Assembly (NCBI GenBank): GCA_963700425.1
Contig: CAVOXO010000001.1
Coordinates: forward strand, 1,736,001-1,800,000
DNA length: 64,000 bases
DNA from: CAVOXO01 sp963700425
Lineage (GTDB): Bacteria > Actinomycetota > Acidimicrobiia > Acidimicrobiales > Microtrichaceae
Direction of reading: 5' to 3'
Shown: piece by piece, positions 16,341 through 24,087 of the stretch
Numbering within the stretch: the stretch's first letter is position 1
Layout: every line of letters begins with the position of its first letter
Notes under the pieces: model-generated
The model's input: only the letters and a program-made list of their open reading frames with translations
Database searches by the model: none
Told to the model about the DNA's origin: nothing
Program-made: the position numbers and the translations under genes

Positions 16341-16370
16341 GGAAGAGGGCTCCTTCGGGAGCCATCTTCC
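16341..16370 (+). terminator. original tRNA-Gly terminator, displaced by element C
   Basis: GGAAGAGGGCTCC-TTCG-GGAGCC-AT-CTTCC, a stable hairpin with a UUCG tetraloop directly after the right att copy. Because integration pushes native downstream sequence to the far side, this is probably the ancestral tRNA-Gly terminator. Confidence 0.6.
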
Positions 16371-16514
16371 GCGTCTGTCCACCACGATCATGGTCCCGCC
16401 AGGCGCGAGTCCGTAGGATCTGGGCCCGTGGCGGCCGTCGAGTCGCGTGACGGTTGTGTGGTTCAGCGGGCACGGGGCCCGGAGGGAGGCGACGAGACCG
16501 TTGGGGACATCCTG

Positions 16515-18326
16515 ATGGCGACGACACTGCAGATCGACGGTTTCGACGACGTCGAGTACCTGGGTCAGGGTGGGTTGTCGGTCGTCTATCGCGCCTGCCA
16601 GACCGCCTTCAATCGCATGGTCGCGCTCAAGGTGATGAGACTCGGAGCGGAGGATGGGGAGGCCGTCCGACTGTTCGACAAGGAGTGCGCCGCGGCGGGC
16701 CGGATCGCGTGGCATCCCAACGTCGTGTCGGTGTTCGACCGGGGCACGGTGGATGGCCATCTGTACCTCGTCATGGAGTACTACGGCGGAGGGACGTTGG
16801 CCGAGGAGGTGCAACGACGAGGTCCTCTTCCGGTGGACGAGGTGGTCGCTCTCGGCATCAAGATCTCCGGAGCGCTCAGCACCGCACATTGTGAAGGCGT
16901 GCTCCACCGCGACATCAAGCCCCAGAACGTCCTCTTGTCGGGCCTCGGCGAGCCGGCCCTGTCCGACTTCGGACTGGCGGCCATCGCGGGGCAGTCCGCC
17001 ACCACGACGGGAGCCGGCTTCTCGCCCGCTTTCAGCCCACCCGAGGTCTACTCCGGAGCCCCGCCCAGCCCGGCCGGCGATGTCTACAGCCTCGCGGCCA
17101 CGCTCTACTTCGCCGCCAGCGGCCGCCCTCCGTTCGGAAAGCAGGGCGCGACGATCGCCGGCGTCGTCGGCGATGTGCTCAGCGGCCGCATCAACCCGCT
17201 GAGCGGAGTTGTGGCCGCGTCGCCTCTGGCCGCCCTCTTGACGACCGCTCTCTCGAACGACTCCCGTGAAAGGTTGCAGAGCGCCGACGATCTGGGCGCC
17301 CGCCTCCAGGACATCCAACGCGACAACGACTGGGCTGTGACACCGATCCCCACGGCCGACGTCCCGACCGTTCCTCCGGACCGGTCGGGACGGCGTCTCT
17401 CGCTCCGAGACAGCGATGTCGACCTGCCGGAGAGCCCGCCTTCATCGAGTGGCGCGACCCACCGGTGGTCGACGACAGCGGTCGCGGTACTGATCGTGGT
17501 CATGATGATCGCGGGGGCGGTATTCCTGATGACCAGGTCACCAGATGAGGTCGCGAACCCACCCGGGGACGACACCGTCACGACCGTCGCCGCGTTCGAC
17601 CCGTGCCGGGTGGCATCTCTGGCCGACACGTTCGACACGGTGATCGCCGAGCACCAGTTGGGGTTCGTCTCGGATCAGAGCGCCCCGCTCCCCGAAGGCT
17701 GTCCGGCCCCCGAGCCAACGGGAAGTGAGGTGGCCATGCTGTCCGGTGAGGCGGCCCTGCCCCTCCTGGACGGCAACCAGTGGACGAACCTCGGCTCCCA
17801 ACCGGTGATCGAGGCTCCGGCGGTCGCGTCATTCGCAGGTACCAACTTCTACCCCGGTGCAGACTGCTGGGCGATCGACATCCCCCATGTCGTCATCGCC
17901 GACGATTCCCGGACGCTGTGGTCTCAGGACCGATTCACGGTCGCGGTCAACTTCTTCGACATGGCCACCGAGCAGGACGCCGCCGCCCTGTTCGCCCTCA
18001 ACTCCCTGGCCAATGGGGCCTTCCGTGGGGAGTGCTCGGGATTCGACGACGAAGGTGCTGCGCACTGGCCGGCCGACATCGACGTCACCTATCAGGACGT
18101 TCCGGTCGTGGCCGACGGCGTCAAGGTCAACGTCCGGGAAGTGACCGGGGCGCGTGGGCCCAAGGAATTCGCCCTCTCGGCGTCCGACCACCTCTACCGG
18201 GTGACCGCCGTCCGAGACGCACGAGTGGTCGAACTGGACATGGTGTCTCGGCAAGGCCCCATCACGCCGTCGCGGGCCACCGCGTTCTTCGAGGGGATCC
18301 TCGCGCTCTACTTCCCCGCCGACTGA
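16515..18326 (+). CDS. transmembrane Ser/Thr protein kinase (PknB-like)
   Basis: A 603-residue protein. The kinase domain occupies about residues 10-270: glycine loop GQGGLSVVY (18-25), ATP-anchoring K39 in ALKVM, E57, catalytic HRDIKPQN (131-138), DFG (151-153) and GDVYSLA. After a Pro-rich linker a single membrane helix (about 320-339) leads to an extracellular domain of about 260 residues of unknown fold, with paired cysteines. It is an eukaryotic-type sensor kinase, likely autophosphorylating. ATG 16515 was chosen (GGGGA upstream). GTG 16428, six bases after TAGGAT plus spacer, is a possible leaderless start adding 29 residues. Confidence 0.92.
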   Translation: MATTLQIDGFDDVEYLGQGGLSVVYRACQTAFNRMVALKVMRLGAEDGEAVRLFDKECAAAGRIAWHPNVVSVFDRGTVDGHLYLVMEYYGGGTLAEEVQRRGPLPVDEVVALGIKISGALSTAHCEGVLHRDIKPQNVLLSGLGEPALSDFGLAAIAGQSATTTGAGFSPAFSPPEVYSGAPPSPAGDVYSLAATLYFAASGRPPFGKQGATIAGVVGDVLSGRINPLSGVVAASPLAALLTTALSNDSRERLQSADDLGARLQDIQRDNDWAVTPIPTADVPTVPPDRSGRRLSLRDSDVDLPESPPSSSGATHRWSTTAVAVLIVVMMIAGAVFLMTRSPDEVANPPGDDTVTTVAAFDPCRVASLADTFDTVIAEHQLGFVSDQSAPLPEGCPAPEPTGSEVAMLSGEAALPLLDGNQWTNLGSQPVIEAPAVASFAGTNFYPGADCWAIDIPHVVIADDSRTLWSQDRFTVAVNFFDMATEQDAAALFALNSLANGAFRGECSGFDDEGAAHWPADIDVTYQDVPVVADGVKVNVREVTGARGPKEFALSASDHLYRVTAVRDARVVELDMVSRQGPITPSRATAFFEGILALYFPAD

Positions 18327-18366
18327 CACCTCGGCCCCGTCCTGCGGCAGCCCCCACACGCGGAGG

Positions 18367-18398
18367 TGCCCCCGCCTCCCGAAGGGAGGACGGGGGCA
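18367..18398. terminator. bidirectional terminator between kinase and fasciclin gene
   Basis: TGCCCCCGCCTCCC-GAAG-GGAGGACGGGGGCA, a strong hairpin between two convergent genes. Confidence 0.75.
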
Positions 18399-18427
18399 GA
18401 GGCACCACCGTGGAGCGCAGGGTCGAT

Positions 18428-19042
18428 CTAGAGATCGATGGGACGAAGCACTCCGGAGATCCCGTGGATGTACCCGTTGGCGAGTGAACCACCGACGTCG
18501 TACTTCGAGAACACGATGAAGGGGTCGTCATCGTTCGCATCGGCGTCGTTCAGCAGGATGAAGCTGAGCTCGGGGATCGCGACATCCACGCCGACGGTAC
18601 CTCCCTGAAGGGTGGTGAGCGACGCTCCGTCAGCCTGGAGGGCGGCGGACGCCGGGATGGCGCTCCCCACGATGTGGTAGGTGAGGACGGTCTTGACCGT
18701 GTCGGTACCGAGCGACGCCACGGCGTCGAAGACTTCCTGCTCGGAGAACAGCCAGTTGCCGGTCAGGTCGGCCACGAGGACCTGGAAGGCACGATCATTG
18801 GGAGCGAAGACCGTGAGCTCGGCGTCAGGGTCCGAAGCGGCGGCCACCAGATCGGGGAACAGCAGGACGGCCTGGGTGACCACGTCGAAGTCGTACCAGT
18901 CATGATCGAAACCCTGAGCGTCATCACCGGCCGCATCGGAGAGGAGAACGTCGGCGATCGTCAGATCCGAATCGGCCGGCGCGGGTGGAACACACGCAGT
19001 GGCGAACACGCCGAGAGCGAGAGCGGCAATCAGTTTCCTCAT
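18428..19042 (-). CDS. fasciclin-domain lipoprotein
   Basis: A 204-residue exported protein. The N-terminus MRKLIAALALGVFATAC is a lipoprotein signal with lipobox ATAC. The rest is a fasciclin (FAS1) domain: the H1 motif LTVFAPNDRAFQVL, VLTYHIVGSAIP, and the C-terminal NGYIHGISGVLRP. FAS1 proteins act in adhesion or cell-surface interactions; the partner here is unknown. An insert rich in Asp (DADANDDDP) lies near the C-terminus. AAAGG precedes the ATG at 19042. It converges with the kinase gene and shares its terminator. Confidence 0.9.
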   Translation of the reverse strand: MRKLIAALALGVFATACVPPAPADSDLTIADVLLSDAAGDDAQGFDHDWYDFDVVTQAVLLFPDLVAAASDPDAELTVFAPNDRAFQVLVADLTGNWLFSEQEVFDAVASLGTDTVKTVLTYHIVGSAIPASAALQADGASLTTLQGGTVGVDVAIPELSFILLNDADANDDDPFIVFSKYDVGGSLANGYIHGISGVLRPIDL

Positions 19043-19135
19043 GGTGGGGCCTTTCGTCGGGAATGTTTCCACTTCTTCGAACGGAACCCTCGGATCGGAT
19101 GCACCCGCTCCGACATCGGGCCGATGAGGTCGGAC

Positions 19136-19738
19136 TCAGCGGTCGTCGATGGTGGGGCACAACTCGGCGACGAGATCGGACACGTCGCCCAGGTTCAGCT
19201 CACAGGCCCGCCGACGGGCGTCGGGCGACATCTTGGCCAGCGTCTTCGACAACACCGAACGGGCCCTGTCCGGGCCGAGCGTCTCTGCCGTCGCGCCCGC
19301 CTGAGCCTCGAGGAACACGAGACAGAGCGCGTCCTCATGGGTCTGCATGTGGGGGTCGGTCATCGGCGCGGTCTTCTCGATCAGGCTGCAGATGCGCGTG
19401 ATCTGAGAGCTGGAATAGCCGAGGGGCTCCAGGAGTCCGCCCACTTCCAAGGCGTGGCTGCGTCGCGCCTCGCGCCTCCACCGCAGGTAGCCGCTGCGCC
19501 CCTCGGGGAAGGCCGATCTGGGCCGGGTCCATCGCCGGAAGTGATGGGCCCGGGCCGCGACCAGCTGTTCCTCAGTGGCCCGGGGGTCGAGCCGGAGGAC
19601 CCAGCCGGTCATCGCCCGAGAGTGGGCCAACTCCTTGGGCACCGGACCGTCGCCACCGACCACGACACGAGGATCTTCGGCGTTCGCCTCGTCGATGGCC
19701 GCCACGGCTCGCGACAGACGATCGCCATGTGACGTCAC
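19136..19738 (-). CDS. DUF4202 family protein
   Basis: A 200-residue protein matching the DUF4202 pattern: AVAAIDEANAEDPRVV near the start, ELAHSRAMTGWVLRL, ARAHHFRRWTRPRSAFPEGR followed by SGYLRWRREARRSHA, and EDALCLVFLEAQ near the C-terminus. The paired His residues (AHHFRRW, RRSHA) suggest metal binding as in HD-like proteins. Function is not established. GTG 19738 overlaps the stop of the upstream 71-residue ORF (GTGA), so the two are probably translated together. Confidence 0.85.
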   Translation of the reverse strand: MTSHGDRLSRAVAAIDEANAEDPRVVVGGDGPVPKELAHSRAMTGWVLRLDPRATEEQLVAARAHHFRRWTRPRSAFPEGRSGYLRWRREARRSHALEVGGLLEPLGYSSSQITRICSLIEKTAPMTDPHMQTHEDALCLVFLEAQAGATAETLGPDRARSVLSKTLAKMSPDARRRACELNLGDVSDLVAELCPTIDDR

Positions 19739-19950
19739 GAATGCGGATCGATCCTCAACACGATCACGCCGTCCTCGATCGCTGCAGTGGCGTCGGCGAT
19801 GATGGCGAAGTCCTGGAAGTCCAGCTTCGATTGCTCGATGAACGCCTTTCGCTGCTCACCCTCCACGGGCGGAACCTGACGCTTCTTGACAGCTTCGGCG
19901 CGTTCGCCGAACCGTCGGATCATCGCTTCGAGATCGAGTCCGTTGGCCAT
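19735..19950 (-). CDS. conserved-looking small hypothetical protein
   Basis: A 71-residue protein starting MANGLDLEAMIRRFGERAEA and containing KLDFQDFAIIADATAAIEDG then VIVLRIDPHS. It has no signal or membrane segment. A basic helical N-terminus is followed by an alternating hydrophobic C-terminus. It forms a two-gene unit with the DUF4202 gene through a 4-bp GTGA overlap. No function is recognised. Confidence 0.7.
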   Translation of the reverse strand: MANGLDLEAMIRRFGERAEAVKKRQVPPVEGEQRKAFIEQSKLDFQDFAIIADATAAIEDGVIVLRIDPHS

Positions 19951-20018
19951 CCTCGAACCCTAGCCAACCCCCGGTGATGCCCCCGCTCCCCCGCTGACCG
20001 GATCGTCCGGTCGCGCGA

Positions 20019-20483
20019 TCACCGCTCCATGTCGGGGACCGACGAGAGGCGATCGAACAACGAACGGGCCGCTTCGGCCGCCGCTTCGTCGATCTCGGCG
20101 GGTTTTCCGGGCGGAGCCGGCGCGAGAAACGAAGGCTCCGGCGCCGGTGGGTTCGCCGAGTCGAGACCCGCGGTCGCCGGGGCCGCCGGCGATGGCGCCG
20201 GCGGGGCGCCGTTCGCGTCACCGGCGACCGGGTCGGGCATCGGGGGCGCAGTCGCCGCCGGCATCAAGCCCCCCTCCACGATGCTGTCGTCGTCCTCCAC
20301 CCGACGTGCCGGGCGCGTCACGAACCAGAACACCACGTTGGCGACGACCAGTGCTCCTCCGAGGCCCGCCAGAGCGATGACGATCGTCCGGAGTCGAGCC
20401 TCGGTGGCGGAGGTCTCCTCGGTCTGTTCGACCGACACCTCCGGTTCGGTCGTGGCGATGGTCGGGCTGGGTTCGTCCCCCAT
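20019..20483 (-). CDS. membrane-anchored Pro/Ala-rich protein, 5' end possibly frameshifted
   Basis: From ATG 20483 the protein (154 residues) has an acidic Thr/Glu-rich segment, one membrane helix (IVIALAGLGGALVVANVVFW), then a cytoplasmic Pro/Ala-rich tail ending SLFDRLSSVPDMER. Upstream, signal-peptide text is scattered over two other frames: MRRRRLRWR (ATG about 20574) and LLVVSSCAVWMVVPRPVAAA. Joining these would need single-base removals near 20545 and in the GGGGG run about 20478-20482. The repaired protein would be a type I membrane protein with a cleavable signal. Function unknown. Confidence 0.55.
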   Translation of the reverse strand: MGDEPSPTIATTEPEVSVEQTEETSATEARLRTIVIALAGLGGALVVANVVFWFVTRPARRVEDDDSIVEGGLMPAATAPPMPDPVAGDANGAPPAPSPAAPATAGLDSANPPAPEPSFLAPAPPGKPAEIDEAAAEAARSLFDRLSSVPDMER

Positions 20484-20643
20484 CTGCCGCGGCGACCGGA
20501 CGGGGCACCACCATCCACACAGCGCACGAGGACACCACGAGCAACGCGCCATCGCAGTCGTCGTCGCCTCATGATGCCTCGTCGATCTCCTGCCCGGATG
20601 CGGCCTCGCAACTGCGGCGAATCCACGCTAGCTGGCCGCCACC

Positions 20644-21423
20644 TCACTGCTGATGAACCGGACACCACCAGGTGGTTCGACCGGCGATCGTGTCGCGGCG
20701 CAGTTCGGCCCCATCGCGGGGGCAACGGCCGCCCGGAGCCCGCTGAGCGACGTGATCGCCCCGGTGAGAGCCTCCCCGGCGCGTCAACTGAGCGATTGTC
20801 GAGCGGATGGCGCGGGCGAGCGAGGCGGCGCCCTGCCGGTCGACCGACGAGGCCGGGCGACTCGGCATCAGGCCCCTGCGCCAGAGGATCTCGTCGGCCA
20901 ACAGGTTGCCGATACCTGCGATCCTCCTCTGGTCGAGGAGCACAGCCTTGAGCGCCGACGACGACTCGAGCGATCGTGCGACGTCGTCGACCGTGACCGT
21001 CGAGGCGTCCGGCCCCAGACCCGCGGTGTCCGGGTTGAGCTCCACGCCGCCGAACCGTCGGGGGTCCGAGATCGAGAGGGTGGATCCGCCGGCGAAGCCG
21101 AGAGAGAACCGCTCCCACCGATCGGGATCGTCGGCCGCTCGGGGCCCGTACAGCAACTCGGAGATCGGCCCGGATCCGTCGACGACGAGCCGACCGGTCA
21201 TTCCGAACCGCAGGCCGAGGCGATCACCCGTGTCGACGTCGATCCACGCCAGCTTTCCGAGACGGCCGACTCCTTCCACTCGTGCTCCCACCAGCGCACT
21301 TCCGATCTCGACACCGCCGACGCCGCGGCCGTACCCCGGCGCGACGAACGTGGAGGTGATGAGACGGCCGATGCACGGCTCCGCCGCCCGGCGGTACATC
21401 TCCACCTCGATGAGCTCGGGCAC
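20644..21423 (-). CDS. Fpg/MutM-family DNA glycosylase
   Basis: A 259-residue protein with the family's invariant start PELIEVE (Pro2 Schiff-base nucleophile and Glu3), the lysine in RLGKLAWI, LGLRFGMTGRL, and the H2TH motif ending GIGNLLADEILWR. The C-terminal zinc finger is atypical: RCPRDGAEL...AGRTTWWCPVHQQ has Cys, Asp, Cys and His where four Cys are usual. It would excise oxidised bases. GTG 21423 lies three bases after the metY stop on the same strand, so it may be co-transcribed with metX-metY. The substrate (8-oxoG or Nei-like) cannot be assigned. Confidence 0.85.
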   Translation of the reverse strand: MPELIEVEMYRRAAEPCIGRLITSTFVAPGYGRGVGGVEIGSALVGARVEGVGRLGKLAWIDVDTGDRLGLRFGMTGRLVVDGSGPISELLYGPRAADDPDRWERFSLGFAGGSTLSISDPRRFGGVELNPDTAGLGPDASTVTVDDVARSLESSSALKAVLLDQRRIAGIGNLLADEILWRRGLMPSRPASSVDRQGAASLARAIRSTIAQLTRRGGSHRGDHVAQRAPGGRCPRDGAELRRDTIAGRTTWWCPVHQQ

Positions 21424-21426
21424 GAC

Positions 21427-22614
21427 TCAGCGGGGTCCACCCGTGGCCAGCGCCAGAGCGGCCGCGATGTCGGCCTCGATGTCGTCGGGGTGCTCCAGCC
21501 CGATCGACATCCGGACCGTTCCTCCCGAGATCCCCGCGGCGTCGAGTTCGGCCGGCAGCAGCCCCGCGTGCGTCGTCGACGCCGGGTGGGTCACCAAGGT
21601 CTCGGGTCCGCCGAGCGAGGTGGCGAGGCGAGCGAGTTCAGTGGACTCCACGAACCGTCGACCCACCTCGATCCCTCCGGCCACGTCGAAGGTGATGAGA
21701 CCGCCCCATTGGCTCATCTGACGAGACGCGAGGTCGTGTTGTGGGTGCGAGGCGAGACCAGGAAAGGAGACCGAGTCGATGTCGCGGTGGGATTCGAGGA
21801 AGGTCGCAAGACGCAGCGCCGACTCCGATTGCCGAGCGAAACGAATCGGCAGTGTACGGAGCCCCCGAAGAGCGTTGAGCGCATCGAACGGGCTGGCGTT
21901 GGCGCCCTGGAGGACGGCGAACCCCCACAACCAGTCCACGACCTCACGCTCACCGGAGACCACGCCGATCGTCGCATCGTTGTGACCCGCGATGGCCTTC
22001 GTGGCCGAGTGGAGCGACAGCTTGACCCCGTGGGACAGGGGCCGCTGGGCCACCGGCGGGGCGAACGTCGAGTCCACCACGGTGATCGGCCCCGCGATCG
22101 AGCCGAAGCGTTCCAGATCGACCAACGCCAGCCGCGGGTTGGCAGGCGATTCCGCGAAACACAGCATCGTCGACCCGGGCCGGATCGCCGCGTCCCATTC
22201 GTCGGGGTCGGTGGCGTCGACGAACGTGACGTCGATGCCGAACCGCGGGCATACCGACGTGAAGAGGAGTTGGGACCCGGCGTAGAGCTGGCGCTGGGTG
22301 ACGATGTGATCGCCCGACGAACAGATGCCGAGTACCACCGCCGCCACCGCGCCCATTCCCGACGCGAACGCCCGGGCCGCCTCGGCGCCCTCCATCTCGG
22401 CCATCGCTGACTCGAACGCGGCGATGGTGGGGTTGCCGTATCGAGAGTAGAAGCGATCGGCCGTCGTGGACGCAGCCATCATCGCCGCGCTGTCGGCGTC
22501 GACGGACTCGAAGGCCGAGCTGGCGTGAAGAGCGGGGGCGAGGCCCGGTTCCTCATCACGCCGGCCTCCCAGGATGGCCTGGGTGTCGGGATGGACGTTC
22601 CGGTTGCTATTCAT
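21427..22614 (-). CDS. metY: Cys/Met-metabolism PLP enzyme (O-acetylhomoserine sulfhydrylase or cystathionine gamma-synthase type)
   Basis: A 395-residue fold-type I PLP enzyme. Motifs: YSRYGNPTIAAFESAMAEME, ASGMGAV, DSTFAPPVAQRPLSHGV, the Schiff-base lysine K206 in LHSATKAIAGHND, and THPASTTHAGL near the C-terminus. Its ATG overlaps the metX stop (ATGA), so it should use the O-acetylhomoserine made by MetX to form homocysteine or cystathionine. Which sulfur donor it uses cannot be read from sequence alone, so the symbol is tentative. Expression is likely controlled by the SAM riboswitch ahead of metX. Confidence 0.88.
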   Translation of the reverse strand: MNSNRNVHPDTQAILGGRRDEEPGLAPALHASSAFESVDADSAAMMAASTTADRFYSRYGNPTIAAFESAMAEMEGAEAARAFASGMGAVAAVVLGICSSGDHIVTQRQLYAGSQLLFTSVCPRFGIDVTFVDATDPDEWDAAIRPGSTMLCFAESPANPRLALVDLERFGSIAGPITVVDSTFAPPVAQRPLSHGVKLSLHSATKAIAGHNDATIGVVSGEREVVDWLWGFAVLQGANASPFDALNALRGLRTLPIRFARQSESALRLATFLESHRDIDSVSFPGLASHPQHDLASRQMSQWGGLITFDVAGGIEVGRRFVESTELARLATSLGGPETLVTHPASTTHAGLLPAELDAAGISGGTVRMSIGLEHPDDIEADIAAALALATGGPR

Positions 22615-23852
22615 GCGAACTCCTTGGCCGCGGCGTCATCGAGCACGGCGTCGAGAAAACCTGCGACGAGCGGGCTGATCTGGGGGGCCTCGAGCAGAAA
22701 CCCGTCGTGCCCGTCGGGACTGTCGATCTCGAAGAAGCCGGTTCTGACTCCCGCGGCCCTGAGGCGATCACGCAGGTCCTCCTGTTGGTAGGGCGGATAC
22801 AACATGTCGGATCTGATGCTCATCACGAGCGTCGGGACCGAGACCCGGGCGAGCGCGGCGTCGACGCCGCCCCGGCCCCGGGCGATGTCGTGGAGGTCCA
22901 TGGCCTTGTTGAGCCTCAGGTAGGTGTTGGCATCGAAGCGGCGCGCCAACTTCTCGCCGTGGTAGTCGAGGTACCCCTCCACATCGAAGCGCTGGTCGAG
23001 GCGGAACGTCCCGTGTTGGTCGAGAGGATCGAGAAGCTGGCGGCCGAACCTCTCGCGGAACACCTCCTCGGAGCGGTAGTGGATCTGGGCGATCTGGCGG
23101 GCGAGCATCAGACCGCGGTGTGGTCCCGACCCGGCGGGCCGCTCGTAGTAGTCACCGCCGGCGAATCCGGGATCCGATTCGATGGCCCGGCGTCCCACCA
23201 TCGACCACGCGACCTGCTGAGCACTTGCCTGAGTCGTGGTGGCCAGGGCGACGAGAGCGCCCAGACGGCCGGGATACATGAGGGCGAACTCCAGCGCCTG
23301 CATTCCCCCCATCGACCCGCCGACGACCGCGACCCAGCGACCGATCCCGAGATGGTCGGCCAGCGCCGCGTGGGTTCGGACCATGTCACGAATCGTCACG
23401 ACGGGAAACGTCGATCCGAAGGGTCGGCCCGTTCGTGGGTCGGTCGACGCCGGCCCGGTCGTCCCCTGGCAGCCGCCCAGGACGTTGGCACACACGACGA
23501 AGTAGCGATTGCTGTCCAGGGCCTTGCCCGGGCCGATGACCGCGTCCCACCACCCTTCTCCCGCCTCGGGGTGATCGGGTCGGGACGCCGCGTGGGCGTC
23601 ACCCGTCAGCGCATGGCACACGAGGACGGCGTTCGACGCGTCGGGCGCCAGGGTGCCCCAGGTCTCGAACGCGACGGTGACGTCGCGGAGCGTGCCCCCA
23701 CCCTCGAGGTGGAACGGTCGATCGTCGATCACGTGGGCGAACTGTCGACTGCCGTGGGGATCGCCGTCCCGCCACGCGCCGCTGACGGGGATCTGCCGCG
23801 CGAGAACGTCGGGCAGTCGTTGGGCGGGATTGGGGTCGATCGGATTGTGCAT
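22611..23852 (-). CDS. metX: homoserine O-acetyltransferase
   Basis: A 413-residue alpha/beta hydrolase. Signature features: the oxyanion-region sequence VCHALTGDAHA, LGGCQGTTGP, the nucleophile elbow GGSMGGMQALE with Ser180, and the C-terminal catalytic His in SPDGHDGFLLE. It acetylates homoserine for methionine synthesis. ATG 23852 follows a 100-base leader carrying a SAM riboswitch (23956-24032), so the gene should be switched off when S-adenosylmethionine is plentiful. It overlaps metY by four bases. Confidence 0.95.
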   Translation of the reverse strand: MHNPIDPNPAQRLPDVLARQIPVSGAWRDGDPHGSRQFAHVIDDRPFHLEGGGTLRDVTVAFETWGTLAPDASNAVLVCHALTGDAHAASRPDHPEAGEGWWDAVIGPGKALDSNRYFVVCANVLGGCQGTTGPASTDPRTGRPFGSTFPVVTIRDMVRTHAALADHLGIGRWVAVVGGSMGGMQALEFALMYPGRLGALVALATTTQASAQQVAWSMVGRRAIESDPGFAGGDYYERPAGSGPHRGLMLARQIAQIHYRSEEVFRERFGRQLLDPLDQHGTFRLDQRFDVEGYLDYHGEKLARRFDANTYLRLNKAMDLHDIARGRGGVDAALARVSVPTLVMSIRSDMLYPPYQQEDLRDRLRAAGVRTGFFEIDSPDGHDGFLLEAPQISPLVAGFLDAVLDDAAAKEFA

Positions 23853-23955
23853 GGCAGTGGATGTGGCTCCCCACCTGGCCGGTCACCCGATGGACACCCA
23901 TCGTTCGGAACGTGCGTTCAGACGTTCCGGACACTTCGTTGCCGGCGAACCGACC

Positions 23956-24032
23956 ACATCCCTGCCGAGGCAGGAAGCACCTTGGGTGTCCGTCCCAGGT
24001 TGCCGGACCCGACAAGGGGCCGCTCATGATGT
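23956..24032 (-). ncRNA. SAM riboswitch upstream of metX-metY
   Basis: On the minus strand the leader folds like a SAM-I-class aptamer. P1 is ACATC/GATGT closing at 24028-24032 and 23956-23960. ATGAGCGGCCC pairs with GGGTC, then the conserved CCGGCAACC, a P3 stem (TGGG/CCCA), the conserved AAGGTGCTTCCTGCC and a P4 stem CCTGC/GCAGG. It lies about 100 bases before metX, the expected target. Assignment rests on these core motifs, not a covariance search. Confidence 0.78.
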
Positions 24033-24087
24033 TCTGCGCAGTGTACTCGTCGAGCCGATGACTGCACACGATGTCGGCGCCGAGCGG

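Noticed and set aside
20653..22410. 585-codon plus-strand ORF opposite the Fpg-like and metY genes
   Set aside because: It is an antisense shadow; the minus strand carries well-defined enzyme motifs throughout and the plus product is Arg/Asp-rich without features.
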